From assembly GCF_020535565.1 (NCBI RefSeq), contig NZ_CP084758.1, positions 2,259,501-2,323,500 on the forward strand: a DNA stretch of 64,000 nt, in the 5' to 3' direction. Origin of the DNA: Shinella sp. XGS7 (GTDB lineage Bacteria > Pseudomonadota > Gammaproteobacteria > Burkholderiales > Burkholderiaceae_C). Below the pieces are notes generated by a model. That model ran no database searches. It was not told the DNA's origin and saw only the letters and a program-made list of their open reading frames with translations. The stretch's first letter is position 1; each line of letters begins with the position of its first letter. Of this stretch, positions 18,433 to 27,276 are shown piece by piece. Both the position numbers and the translations under genes were made by a program.

Positions 18433-19719
18433 TTGCTAGATCGACGTCATCTTCTGCTGGGCGCCGCCGCGCTGCCCCTGGCTGGCTACGCCCAGGCCCC
18501 CACGGTACTGCGCTTCTCCTGGTGGGGCGGTGCGGGGCGCCATGAGGCCACGCTCAAGGCCATCGCCCTGTTCGAGCGCCGCCATCCCGGCGTGAAGATC
18601 AAGGCCGAGTACATGGGCTTCAACGGCTATCTGGAGCGGCTGACCACCCAGATCGCCGGCCGCTCCGAGCCGGACGTGATGCAGATCAACTGGGCCTGGC
18701 TGGCCATGTTCAGCAAGCGCGGCAATGGCTTCACCGACCTTGAGGCCCACCGGCAAGACCTGGCCCTGCACCAGTTCGAGGCCGAGGATCTGGCCATGGG
18801 GCGCGTGGCGGGCAAGCTCAATGCCCTGCCGGTGTCCTACAGCGCCCGCGTCATGCTCTGGAACGAGGCCGCCTTCCGGCGCGCCGGCCTGGCCCTGCCG
18901 CGCAGCTGGGACGAGCTCTTCGCCGCCGGCCCGGTGTTCCGCGCCAAGTACGGCGACAAGGCCTACCCCATCGATGGCGAGCTCTACGACATGATCCTGC
19001 TGGCCCAGAGCTGGGTGCAGCAGAAGTACGGCACACCTTATGTGGACCCCACGGCGCCGCGCGTGGCCATGAGCCCGCAGGCCGCGCTGGAGTGGGTGCA
19101 GGTCTATGAGCGCCTGGTGAACGAGCATGTGGCCGTGCCGCTGCCGCTGCGCGCGGCCCTGGGCGGCGCCGAGAAGCCCACCGAGCAGCAGCAGGACTGG
19201 GTGGTCGGCAACTGGGCCGGCAACTACACCTGGGACTCGGTGATCGCGCTGCGCAACTCCACGCTGAACCCGCAGCAGAAGCTGGTGCTCGGGGAGTTCC
19301 CGACCCTGCCCGACGCGAAGAACAGCGGCATGTTCGGCCGCCCTACGCTGATGTATGCCGTGGGCCGTAACAGCCGCCAGCCGGCCCTGGCCGCGCGCTT
19401 CATCAACTTCCTGCTGACCGACCCCGAGGCCGCCCAGGTGCTGGGCCGCACCCGCGGCCTGCCGGCCGCCAGGAACAGTTTCGAGCTGCTGCAGCAGGCC
19501 GGCAAGCTGCCCTCGCTGGAGCTGGCGGCCCATGAGCAGATCAAGGCCCAGCGCCAGGCGGACCGCGTGCCCATGCCCTCGCCGCTGTTCGAGCATGCGC
19601 GGCTGCACAAGTTCATGCGCGAGGTCTTCGAGACCGTCGCCTACCGCAAGACCACGGCCGCGGCTGCTGCCAAGCGCCTGGTCGACGAGGGCAATGCCCT
19701 GCTCAACCGCATCAAGTGA
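18433..19719 (+). CDS. togB: extracellular solute-binding protein, TogB-like
   Basis: Periplasmic binding protein of the importer, 428 residues, SBP family 1. The start is TTG at 18433 after GGAGAAC; the N-terminus has an Arg pair (LDRRHLLLGAAALPLAGYAQA), a short Tat-like or Sec signal. Mature protein opens with VLRFSWWGGAGRHEATLKAI, typical of oligogalacturonide and related uronate binders, with EPDVMQINWAWL following. It lies after togA and 4 bp before ogl, so it is in the kduI operon. Ligand inferred from context. Confidence 0.88.
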   Translation: MLDRRHLLLGAAALPLAGYAQAPTVLRFSWWGGAGRHEATLKAIALFERRHPGVKIKAEYMGFNGYLERLTTQIAGRSEPDVMQINWAWLAMFSKRGNGFTDLEAHRQDLALHQFEAEDLAMGRVAGKLNALPVSYSARVMLWNEAAFRRAGLALPRSWDELFAAGPVFRAKYGDKAYPIDGELYDMILLAQSWVQQKYGTPYVDPTAPRVAMSPQAALEWVQVYERLVNEHVAVPLPLRAALGGAEKPTEQQQDWVVGNWAGNYTWDSVIALRNSTLNPQQKLVLGEFPTLPDAKNSGMFGRPTLMYAVGRNSRQPALAARFINFLLTDPEAAQVLGRTRGLPAARNSFELLQQAGKLPSLELAAHEQIKAQRQADRVPMPSPLFEHARLHKFMREVFETVAYRKTTAAAAAKRLVDEGNALLNRIK

Positions 19720-19723
19720 AGTC

Positions 19724-20887
19724 ATGAAGCGCACCGAACGCCAGCTCAATTTCCTCAGCCGTCAGGACCCCGACACCGGCGCCCGCGTCACCCGCCTCAC
19801 GCCCCTGGACGTGACCTGCCACCGCAACTACTTCTATCAAAAGTGCTTCAGCAACGATAGCAGCAAGCTGCTCTTTGCCGGCGGCTTCGACCATCCGACC
19901 GGCAAGGACTGGAACTACCACCTGCTGGACCTGCAGAACCAGGTGGCGCTGCAGCTGACGGGCCAGCCGGGTGAGAACACCTTTGGCGGCTTTCTCTCGC
20001 CGGACGACCGCTATCTGTACTTCGTGCGCCAGGAGCGCCGGCTGATCCGCCTGAGCCTGGCCGACCTCAGCGAGGAGGTGGTCTACACCGTGCCTGAGGG
20101 TTGGGTGGGCTATGGCACCTGGGTCAGCAACAGCGCCTGTACCAAGATGGTGGGCATCGAGATCCACGCGGACGATTGGTTCCCGCTCAACACCTGGCAG
20201 AAGTTCAACGAGATGTTCCACCGCCAACCCCGCTGCCGGCTCTTCAGCGTGGACCTGGCCACCGGCGAGCGCCGCGTGATCCTGGAGCAGCGCGGCTGGC
20301 TGGGCCATCCGCAGTACCGCCCCTTTGACGACAACACCGTGGCCTATTGCCACGAGGGGCCGCACGACCTGATCGATGCGCGCATGTGGTTCATCAACGA
20401 GGACGGCACGAACCGCCGCTGCGGCAAGGAGCACGCGCCGGGCGAGAGTTGCACCCATGAGTTCTGGGTGCCGGACGGCAGCGCCATGATCTATGTGAGC
20501 TACCAGCACGACGCGCCGGAGCGCTGGATCTACAGCCTGGATCCGGTCACGCTGGAGAACAAGCTGCTCACCGCGATGCCGCAATGCTCCCACCTGATGA
20601 GCAACCATGACGGCAGCCTGATCGTGGGCGATGGCTGCGGGCCGGCCACCGGCGACGCCAGCGCCAGCAACGAGATGCTCACGGGTGACCCCTATCTGCA
20701 TCTCTTCGACCTGAAGGCCGGCACCACCCGCCCGATTGCCCGCCACGACAGCAGCTGGGGCGTCTACAAGGACAGCCGCCAGGTCACGCATCCGCACCCC
20801 AGCTTCACGCCCGATGGCAAGCAGGTGCTCTACAGCTGCGACGCCGAAGGCGAGCCGGCGCTGTACCTGGCCGATCTGCCGGCATGA
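19724..20887 (+). CDS. ogl: oligogalacturonide lyase (PL22)
   Basis: Cytoplasmic lyase that cuts short oligogalacturonides, mainly unsaturated dimers, into monomers. 387 residues, the length of Dickeya/Yersinia Ogl. Seven-bladed propeller repeats are visible (SPDDRYLYFV, STxG-like blades). The metal-binding triad of PL22 appears as QVTHPHPS (Gln-x-x-His-x-His) near residue 348, with another His in QCSHLMSNHDG. Start ATG at 19724 follows the togB stop by 4 bp; the frame extends upstream but only as an overlap with togB. Stop overlaps the next ATG. Confidence 0.95.
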   Translation: MKRTERQLNFLSRQDPDTGARVTRLTPLDVTCHRNYFYQKCFSNDSSKLLFAGGFDHPTGKDWNYHLLDLQNQVALQLTGQPGENTFGGFLSPDDRYLYFVRQERRLIRLSLADLSEEVVYTVPEGWVGYGTWVSNSACTKMVGIEIHADDWFPLNTWQKFNEMFHRQPRCRLFSVDLATGERRVILEQRGWLGHPQYRPFDDNTVAYCHEGPHDLIDARMWFINEDGTNRRCGKEHAPGESCTHEFWVPDGSAMIYVSYQHDAPERWIYSLDPVTLENKLLTAMPQCSHLMSNHDGSLIVGDGCGPATGDASASNEMLTGDPYLHLFDLKAGTTRPIARHDSSWGVYKDSRQVTHPHPSFTPDGKQVLYSCDAEGEPALYLADLPA

Positions 20888-23247
20888 GGCGAGCCGCGCT
20901 GGCGCTCTGCCTGGTGACCACCGCGCTGAGCACACAGGCCCAGGCTGTGCTGCGGCCGCAGCTGACGGCCGAGCAGGCCGCGCGCCATCAGGCGGCGGAC
21001 TATCTGCAGGGCTGGCGGCCGCAGCCCCTGGATGTCCGTGCCTGGTGGCCGGACTGGATCGTGGCGGCCGATGGCAGCGGCACACACCGCACAGTGCAGG
21101 CTGCGCTCGATGCGCTGCCGGCCGCCGAGGCCGGGGAGGGGCGGCGGCGCTACATCCTCGTCAAGCCGGGCGTGTACCGCGAGTCGCTGTGTGCCCGCGG
21201 CAAGGCGCCGTTCACGCTCTACGGCGATCCGGCCGCGCCGCGACCCACCCTGGTGGAGGGGCGCTACAGCGCCCAGCCCAAGCCGGTGGGGCAGGCGGTG
21301 AATGCCTGCGTGGGCGCGGCCGAGGCTGCGAGCTACGGCACGGCCGGCAGCGCCAGCGTGGCCCTGATCGGCGAGGGTATCCAGCTGCTGCACCTGCGCA
21401 TCTTCAATGACGCGATGGACGGTGTGCGCCTGGGCCAGGGCTATCCGCCCGGCGCGGGCGAGCGCGGCGGCGCCCAGGCCGTGGCCCTGCTGCTGCAGGG
21501 CGATCGCCACCAGCTGCAGCAGCTGGAGCTGCTGGGCCATCAGGACACCTTCTACGTGGCCCGCGAGGCGCAGCGTCCGGGGCCGGCCCGCGTCCATGTG
21601 CGCGACAGCCTGATCGCCGGCGATGTGGATTTCATCTTCGGCAATGCCAGCCTGGTGATCGAGGGCGGCACCGTGCTCAGCCGCGCCGGCCGCCGCGCGC
21701 CGGGCGAGCCCGGCCATGTGCTGGCGCCCAGCACCCTGACGAGCGAGCCCTATGGCTTCTTGCTCAGCGGCGTGCGCATGCGGGCCGAGCCCGGCCTGCA
21801 GGACGGCAGCGCCTCCCTGGGACGCGCCTGGGATCAGGGCGTGAAGCCCGGCACCTGGCCCGCCGATCTGCCGGCCGCCGCACGGCCCAACGGTCAGGCC
21901 CTGATCCGTGACAGCGAGCTGGGGCCGCATCTGGGGCCCTGGGCAGCCAGCACCGCGCGCCGCCCTTTCGAGGCCGGCATCAACCGCCTGAGCGAATTCA
22001 ACAACCGCGCCGCCCCACGCGACTGGGGTCGCGAACGCCTGGCGCTGGATGATGGCTGGGCCGCGGCGGAGGGCGGCACCACGGGCGGCAGCGCGGCGGC
22101 GCCCGAGGATGTATACGAGGTCTACAACCGCGCCGAGCTCGAGCGGGCGCTGGCGGCGGGCAGCCGGCCCAAGATCATCCGCCTGCACCGCCGCATCGAC
22201 CTCAGCCGCGACGCGCAGGACCGGCCGCTGGGCTATGAGGATTACCGCGACCCCGACTTCGACTTCCAGGCCTATGTGCAGGCCTTTGACCCCGCGCGCT
22301 GGGGCCGGCGTGCGCCCGAGGGCCCGCAGGAAGAGGCGCGCAAGCGCTCGGCGCGGCGCCAGGCCGAGCGCGTGGTGCTGCGCCTGCCCTCCAACACCAC
22401 GCTGATCGGTGTGGGCCCGGAGGCCGGCTTCATCAACGGCATGCTGCTGCTGGAGCGGGTGCAGAACCTGATCCTGCGCGGCCTGCATTTCGCTGATGCC
22501 TACGACTTCTTCCCCGCCTGGGACCCGAATGACAACGCGGCGGGCGAGTGGAACTCGGAGTACGACACCCTGTCCCTGCGCGGTGCCCGCCATGTGTGGA
22601 TCGACCATTGCAGCTTTGACGACGGCCCGCGCGTGGACGGTCAGGCCCGTGTGGCCCTGGGCCGTCCCCTGCAGCATCACGATGGGCTGCTGGACATCAC
22701 CCAGCAGTCCGACCTGGTCACCGTGTCCTGGAACCGCTTCAGCAGTCACGACAAGACCACCCTGGTGGGCGGCAGCGACGCCCACCGCCAGGACGAGGGC
22801 CGGCTGCGTGTGAGCTTCCATCACAACCTTTGGGAGGCGGTGAAGGAGCGCACGCCGCGGGTGCGCTACGGCCAGGTCCATCTCTACAACAACCTCTTCG
22901 TCGGGCGCAGCGCCGCGGCCGGCGGCGGGGACTATGCCTATGGCTACTCCATCGGCGTGGGCCTGCGCTCGCGCATCGTGAGCGAGGCCAATGTCTTCGA
23001 GACCTCGCCCGACATTCCCAGCCGCCAGCTCGTGCGCCTGCTCAAGGGTCAGGGCTTGCGTGACCGTGGTTCCCTGCACAACGGCCGGCCCATCGATCTG
23101 ATGGCCCTGCTGCGCGAGGTCCATCCCGAGGCCGCGCTGATCGACGAGCCGGGGTGGAGTCCCTTGCTGCGCGGCCCGCTGGACCCGGCCGAGGCCGTGG
23201 CGCAGCGGGTGCGCGCCGGCGCCGGTGCAATAATCCAGGCCAATTGA
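20884..23247 (+). CDS. secreted pectin methylesterase (CE8) - pectate lyase (PL1) fusion, reversed domain order
   Basis: A 787-residue protein with signal peptide MRRAALALCLVTTALSTQAQA. Residues about 50-385 are CE8: GHQDTFYVA with Asp at 221, GDVDFIFGNAS near 246, and LGRAWDQG (family LGRPW). Residues about 395-787 are PL1: WIDHCSFDDG at 572 and RTPRVRYGQVHLYNN at 656 with the catalytic Arg. The PL1 half has an insertion near 430-490 (DPDFDFQAYVQAFDPARW) before LPSNTTLIGVGPEAGF. It overlaps ogl by ATGA, so an exported enzyme is translated with a cytoplasmic one. Domain order is opposite to the fusion at 5261-8098 and there is no Ig-like linker. Confidence 0.9.
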   Translation: MRRAALALCLVTTALSTQAQAVLRPQLTAEQAARHQAADYLQGWRPQPLDVRAWWPDWIVAADGSGTHRTVQAALDALPAAEAGEGRRRYILVKPGVYRESLCARGKAPFTLYGDPAAPRPTLVEGRYSAQPKPVGQAVNACVGAAEAASYGTAGSASVALIGEGIQLLHLRIFNDAMDGVRLGQGYPPGAGERGGAQAVALLLQGDRHQLQQLELLGHQDTFYVAREAQRPGPARVHVRDSLIAGDVDFIFGNASLVIEGGTVLSRAGRRAPGEPGHVLAPSTLTSEPYGFLLSGVRMRAEPGLQDGSASLGRAWDQGVKPGTWPADLPAAARPNGQALIRDSELGPHLGPWAASTARRPFEAGINRLSEFNNRAAPRDWGRERLALDDGWAAAEGGTTGGSAAAPEDVYEVYNRAELERALAAGSRPKIIRLHRRIDLSRDAQDRPLGYEDYRDPDFDFQAYVQAFDPARWGRRAPEGPQEEARKRSARRQAERVVLRLPSNTTLIGVGPEAGFINGMLLLERVQNLILRGLHFADAYDFFPAWDPNDNAAGEWNSEYDTLSLRGARHVWIDHCSFDDGPRVDGQARVALGRPLQHHDGLLDITQQSDLVTVSWNRFSSHDKTTLVGGSDAHRQDEGRLRVSFHHNLWEAVKERTPRVRYGQVHLYNNLFVGRSAAAGGGDYAYGYSIGVGLRSRIVSEANVFETSPDIPSRQLVRLLKGQGLRDRGSLHNGRPIDLMALLREVHPEAALIDEPGWSPLLRGPLDPAEAVAQRVRAGAGAIIQAN

Positions 23248-23275
23248 AACGCCAGACCAAACAAAGCGAAACGGC

Positions 23276-24091
23276 ATGGACGACGATCTGAACGAGGGCG
23301 GCAAACAACAGCCCGAATCGGTGGCGGCGGTGCTCAAGGTCTTCGCCATCCTGCAGGCCTTGTCCGAGCAGCGCGATACCGGCATCTCGGAACTGTCGGT
23401 GCGTTTGGCCATGCCCAAGGCCACGGTCTACCGCTTTCTGCAGACCATGAAGACCCTGGGCTATGTCAGCCAGGAGAGCGACAGCGAGCGCTACGGCCTG
23501 ACCATGAAGGCCTTCGAGCTCGGCGCCAGGGCCTTGCAATACCCTGATCTGGTGGAGCTGGCCAAGCACCATATGCAGATGCTGGCCGACGCCACCGGCG
23601 AGACCGTGCACCTGGGCACCCTGATCGACTCCGAGATCATCTATGTGCACAAGGTGGACTCGCGCCACATGCTGGGCATGTATTCCCGCGTGGGCCGGCG
23701 CGCGCCCATCCACTGCACGGCCATCGGCAAGGTGCTGATGGCCTGGGAGCATCCCGAGCGGCGCCAGCGCGTGCTGCAGGGCGCGGAGTTCAAGCGCTTT
23801 CGCGACAAGACCATCGTCGAGCCCGCGGCCTTTGCTGCCGAGCTGGAGCGGGTCAAGGCCCAGGGCTTTGGCGAGGACCGCGAGGAGTTCGACGACCACA
23901 TCCGCTGCCTGGGTGTGCCCATCTTCGACCGCCTGGGCCAGCCCATCGCCGGCATGAGCGTGAGCTTTCCCACCTTCCGCTACGACGAGGCCAAGGCCCC
24001 GGAGGTGGTGAAGATGCTGCAGGACGCCAGCCGTGACATCTCGGCCCGCCTGGGCTGCAGCCGCTTCCCGCTGGACGCTGCAGGCGGCTGA
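23276..24091 (+). CDS. kdgR: IclR family transcriptional regulator, KdgR-like
   Basis: A 271-residue IclR protein: winged helix at residues about 18-75 (SVAAVLKVFAILQALSEQ, GISELSVRLAMPKATVYRFL) and an IclR effector domain after about 90 (ELAKHHMQMLADATGETVHL, RAPIHCTAIGKVLMAW, DREEFDDHIRCLGVPIFD). High resemblance in pattern to enterobacterial KdgR, which represses pectin genes and is released by 2-keto-3-deoxygluconate. It sits 28 bp after the CE8-PL1 gene in the same operon, giving a feedback loop, and KdgR-like boxes lie at 13255-13291. Confidence 0.9.
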   Translation: MDDDLNEGGKQQPESVAAVLKVFAILQALSEQRDTGISELSVRLAMPKATVYRFLQTMKTLGYVSQESDSERYGLTMKAFELGARALQYPDLVELAKHHMQMLADATGETVHLGTLIDSEIIYVHKVDSRHMLGMYSRVGRRAPIHCTAIGKVLMAWEHPERRQRVLQGAEFKRFRDKTIVEPAAFAAELERVKAQGFGEDREEFDDHIRCLGVPIFDRLGQPIAGMSVSFPTFRYDEAKAPEVVKMLQDASRDISARLGCSRFPLDAAGG

Positions 24092-24108
24092 GGAGCAGGC
24101 CGGGCCGC

Positions 24109-24492
24109 ATGAGCCGTTCGGTGAATCCGCCGGCCCGAGACCCGAGACCCAAGACCCTGGCCCTGAGCCTGCTCAAGGCCCAGGGTGAACGCATTCGCAG
24201 CGGCGTGCTTTCGCGGCGGGCGACGAGCTGCCCACCGAGGTGGCCGACTTCCAGTGCCATCTGGAGATGGCCCGCGCCACCGGCAATCCGCACGATGAGC
24301 AATTGACGGGCATCCTGGGTGCGCGCCCAGCTTCGCACGCACGCGCCTGCCGACGCTGGGCGAGGTGGAGGGCCTATCTGCGCGGCGTGAATGCCGAGCA
24401 CCAGGGCATTCCGGATGCCATCGAGGCCGGTGATCCCTAGCCGCACCCATCTGGCCAACAGCCGCGAGCGCCAGCGCCGCAGGCCGCCGCGT
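24109..24492 (+). pseudogene. remnant of a GntR/FadR family regulator
   Basis: Pieces of a FadR-type regulator are readable in different frames. Frame from 24109: KTLALSLLKAQGERIRSGVLS, the start of a winged helix; next frame: GDELPTEV joined directly to ADFQCHLEMARATGNPH, which belongs to the FCD effector domain about 100 residues later; then RTRLPTLGEVE and AYLRGVNAEHQGIPDAIEAGDP; then RTHLANSRERQRR in yet another frame, the usual C-terminal helix. So the middle is deleted and at least three frameshifts follow. Many Burkholderiales pectin/uronate loci carry such a regulator (ExuR/UxuR-like), which here seems lost in favour of KdgR. Confidence 0.75.
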
Positions 24493-24507
24493 GCTGCGGC
24501 CGGGACC

Positions 24508-25218
24508 TCAGGAGCACTGGCCCCTTGCCTGGCCGGCGGCCTGCGAGCCCGCGGGGCAGGGCGGCAGGGGCGGTGTGATGGGTTGGGGCTGCTGCTGCAG
24601 GCGGCGCTGGCGGGCGGCCGCCAGGGCCTGCTCGCGCTCGGTATCGCGGCGCTGCTGGGCGATGCGATCCCCCTCCACCGGATCGGCCGCGCTGTGCATG
24701 GCCTCGGCGCGACGCCGCGCGCTTTCGGCATTGGAGCTGCTCTGCGCGGCGCGGGCCTCGCGGCTGATCTTCCAGTCCTCCCAGGTGTAGCGGCCCTGGC
24801 CCTTGCGGCACTGGAACACGCGCCGGATCTCATCCTGCATGAAGTTCTTCTCGGCATCGCCGAGCGTGCGCGAGTTGGCCCGGACCTCCATCTCGCGCAG
24901 CTCCTGGTCGCCGGGGCAGTCGTTGACCGGGGGACGCTGAGCGGCTTCGCTCTCTGCCTCGCGGGCGGCGCCCGAAGCGGCGGCGGGCAGGCGCACGGCG
25001 TCCACCACATTGGGCTGCAGGCGGCGCGACTCGATGGCTTCACCGCTGCCGGGGCAGGGCTTGTCAGAGAAGCGCACACCACCGTCCTCGGCGCGGCATT
25101 TCCAGACCTCGGCCGCCGCCGGGGTCGGGTAGCCCTGCAGCAGGGCCAAGGCCAGCAGCCCCGCGAGGCCCCCCAGGCGCAGGCCGCGGCGTGCTGGCAC
25201 ATCTCGCTTCTTGTTCAT
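24508..25218 (-). CDS. DUF4124 domain-containing exported protein
   Basis: A 236-residue protein with signal peptide (ends PTPAAA) followed by the DUF4124 motif EVWKCRAEDGGVRFSDKPCPGSG, a small cysteine-containing domain common in beta- and gamma-proteobacterial envelope proteins. The C-terminal half is Arg/Gln-rich and likely helical (RRRAEAMHSAADPVEGDRIAQQRRDTEREQALAAARQRR), ending in a Pro-rich tail with CPAG. Start ATG at 25218 is preceded by GGAGGG. Function unknown; it converges with the GntR remnant and shows no tie to the pectin genes. Confidence 0.82.
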   Translation of the reverse strand: MNKKRDVPARRGLRLGGLAGLLALALLQGYPTPAAAEVWKCRAEDGGVRFSDKPCPGSGEAIESRRLQPNVVDAVRLPAAASGAAREAESEAAQRPPVNDCPGDQELREMEVRANSRTLGDAEKNFMQDEIRRVFQCRKGQGRYTWEDWKISREARAAQSSSNAESARRRAEAMHSAADPVEGDRIAQQRRDTEREQALAAARQRRLQQQPQPITPPLPPCPAGSQAAGQARGQCS

Positions 25219-25338
25219 GTCTGCACTCCCTCCTGATCGATCAGGCTTTGCCTGCAAGTGTCTCCGATCCCGCCCAGCAACGCGCGGGCGGGGCTGGCGG
25301 TGGACAAGCGCGGCGCTCCCGGTCCGCATAATCGGGGC

Positions 25339-26625
25339 ATGAGCCTGCTCGACGATCCGCGCGCCCTGCTGCGCCATCTCTACGACGTGGCCGTGGCGCG
25401 TGCGCTGCCTGGCCGGGTGCTGGCGCAACACCTGCCCCCGCCGCCCCAGGGGCGCACCCTGGTGCTGGGCGCCGGCAAGGCCGGGGGCGCCATGGCCCAG
25501 GCCCTGGAGGCCGCCTGGCCGCGCGAGGCGCCGCTGTCCGGCCTGGTGATCACGCGCTACGGCCATGTCCCGCCGGGCTACCGGCCCGAGCGTCTGGCCC
25601 TGGTGGAAGCCGCCCATCCGGTGCCCGACGAGGCCGGCCGCCGTGCCGCCGAGCGCATGCTGAGCCTGTGCGCCGGGCTCACGGCCGACGATCTGGTGAT
25701 CTGCCTGATCTCGGGCGGCGGCTCGGCCCTCTTGAGCCTGCCTGCGCCGGGCCTGAGCCTGGCCGACAAGCAGGCCGTCAACCGCGCCCTGCTGGCCAGC
25801 GGCGCGGCCATCGGCGAGATGAACTGCGTGCGCAAGCACCTCTCGGCCATCAAGGGAGGCCGCCTCGCCGCCGCCTGCGCGCCGGCCCGGGTGCTGACGC
25901 TGGCCATCAGCGATGTGCCCGGCGACGCCCCGGCCGTCATTGCCTCCGGCCCCACGGTGGCCGATGCCACGAGCTGCGCCGAGGCCCTGGCCATCTGCGA
26001 GCGTTACGGCATCGAGCTGCCGCCCGCCGCGCGCGCCGGCCTGAGCTCCGGCGCCTTCGAAACCCCCAAGCCCGGCGACGCCCGCCTGGCCGGCCATGAG
26101 CTCGTGATGCTGGCCACGCCGCAGCAGAGCCTGGAGGCCGCGGCCGAGGCGGCCCGCGCCCTGGGCCTGGCGGCCCATATCCTGAGCGACGAGATGGAGG
26201 GCGAGTCCCGCGAGGTGGGCAAGGTGCATGCGGCCCTGGCCCGTGCGGTGGCGCGGCGCGGGGCGCCGTTCAGCAAGCCCTGCCTCATCCTCTCCGGTGG
26301 CGAGACCACCGTGACCCTGAAGCACAAGGGCGGGCGCGGCGGCCGGGCCACCGAGTTCCTGCTGGGCGCGGCCATCGCGCTGCAGGGCGAGCCGGGCGTG
26401 CATGTGCTGGCGGCGGATACCGACGGCATCGATGGCATCGAGGACAACGCCGGCGCCCTGGTCACGCCCAGCACCCTGGCCCGCGCCGCGGCCCTGGGCC
26501 TGAACGCGCAGCGCGAGCTGGAGGCCAACAATGCCTATGGCTTCTTCGCGCCCCTGGGCGATCTGGTCTCGCCCGGCCCCACCTTCACCAATGTGAACGA
26601 CTTCCGGGCCCTGCTGATCCTCTGA
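25339..26625 (+). CDS. glycerate 2-kinase (MOFRL family, GckA/TtuD-like)
   Basis: A 428-residue enzyme of the DUF4147-MOFRL family, which phosphorylates D-glycerate to 2-phosphoglycerate; old annotations call it hydroxypyruvate reductase. Seen motifs: LVLGAGKAGGAMAQ near residue 45, CLISGGGSALLSLP near 125, NCVRKHLSAIKGGRLA, and in the MOFRL part LSGGETTVTLKHKGGRGGRATEFLLG with AADTDGIDGIEDNAGA. Start at 25339 (MSLLDDPRALLRHLY) is the family start; an upstream in-frame codon exists. Stands alone between DUF4124 and hemerythrin genes. A link to pectin catabolism is not supported by the route encoded here. Confidence 0.9.
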   Translation: MSLLDDPRALLRHLYDVAVARALPGRVLAQHLPPPPQGRTLVLGAGKAGGAMAQALEAAWPREAPLSGLVITRYGHVPPGYRPERLALVEAAHPVPDEAGRRAAERMLSLCAGLTADDLVICLISGGGSALLSLPAPGLSLADKQAVNRALLASGAAIGEMNCVRKHLSAIKGGRLAAACAPARVLTLAISDVPGDAPAVIASGPTVADATSCAEALAICERYGIELPPAARAGLSSGAFETPKPGDARLAGHELVMLATPQQSLEAAAEAARALGLAAHILSDEMEGESREVGKVHAALARAVARRGAPFSKPCLILSGGETTVTLKHKGGRGGRATEFLLGAAIALQGEPGVHVLAADTDGIDGIEDNAGALVTPSTLARAAALGLNAQRELEANNAYGFFAPLGDLVSPGPTFTNVNDFRALLIL

Positions 26626-26632
26626 GCCGGCG

Positions 26633-27148
26633 CTACAGCACCAGGCCGCGGCGTGCGGCCATCTCGGTGCCGATGGCCGCCTGGCTCTGCGGGTCCAGCA
26701 GGGGCAGGGCGGCGGGGAAGAGCTCGCCGTCCTCCAGCGCCACATGGCGGCGCATCAGGGCGATGAAGGGCAGGGCGTGGCGGCGCAGGGCCTCGATGTC
26801 ATCCAGCCGGCTCAGGGCCGTGTCCAGGGGCGCCCACAGCGCCTCCAGCTCGCGGTGCTCGGCACGCAGCCGCTGGGCCAGCGCCGCCTGGCCGGCCACC
26901 TCCAGGCGCGGGAAGAGGTGCAGTTCCTCGTCCTGGTGGTGCAGGGGCGCGGCGACGGTGAAGTAGCGCCGCACGTCGGCGGCGGCGTCCCGGGCCGCGT
27001 CGTCAGGGCCGCCCGGGCGGCCCTGGAGATGCTGGATCAGGCGTTCCAGCAGATCCAGGCTGCGTGTGACGCGTTCATGACAGGCGGCCAGCAGCGCCAG
27101 GGGCTGGGCATAGCTGCTGCCAGGGTTCAGGGTCGCAGGCGGGCTCAT
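26633..27148 (-). CDS. hemerythrin/HHE cation-binding domain protein
   Basis: A 171-residue four-helix bundle with the metal-ligand pattern of hemerythrins: His in ACHERV, HHQDEELHLFPRL, HRELEALW, and HVALEDGELFP near the C-terminus. Such proteins bind a di-iron centre and sense or carry O2 or NO. Start taken at 27148 (MSPPATLN); a longer frame runs into the intergenic region. Divergent from a Crp/Fnr regulator at 27277 with a FNR-like palindrome between them, a combination seen in nitrosative or oxygen response. Its target is not evident. Confidence 0.85.
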   Translation of the reverse strand: MSPPATLNPGSSYAQPLALLAACHERVTRSLDLLERLIQHLQGRPGGPDDAARDAAADVRRYFTVAAPLHHQDEELHLFPRLEVAGQAALAQRLRAEHRELEALWAPLDTALSRLDDIEALRRHALPFIALMRRHVALEDGELFPAALPLLDPQSQAAIGTEMAARRGLVL

Positions 27149-27193
27149 GGCCGGATTCTCCCCCGCGGCCCGGCCCGGCGGGCCTGCGGGGCT

Positions 27194-27207
27194 TTGACCC
27201 AGCGCAA
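27194..27207. promoter_or_regulatory. candidate FNR/DNR-type box between hemerythrin and Crp/Fnr genes
   Basis: TTGACCCAGCGCAA resembles TTGAT-N4-ATCAA: the left half is good, the right half deviates in two bases. It is midway in the 128-bp divergent gap, where a Crp/Fnr protein could control itself and the hemerythrin gene. Confidence 0.35.
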
Positions 27208-27276
27208 GCCCCGGCCCGCCGCGATGCCGCACATTGCGGCCATCGACCACCCATAACGCCTAGTGCTCTTCGCGCC

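Noticed and set aside
25339-26625. Glycerate kinase as part of the pectin pathway
   Set aside because: The Kdu route gives KDG, then pyruvate and glyceraldehyde phosphate; no glycerate arises, and the gene is separated by an opposed DUF4124 gene.
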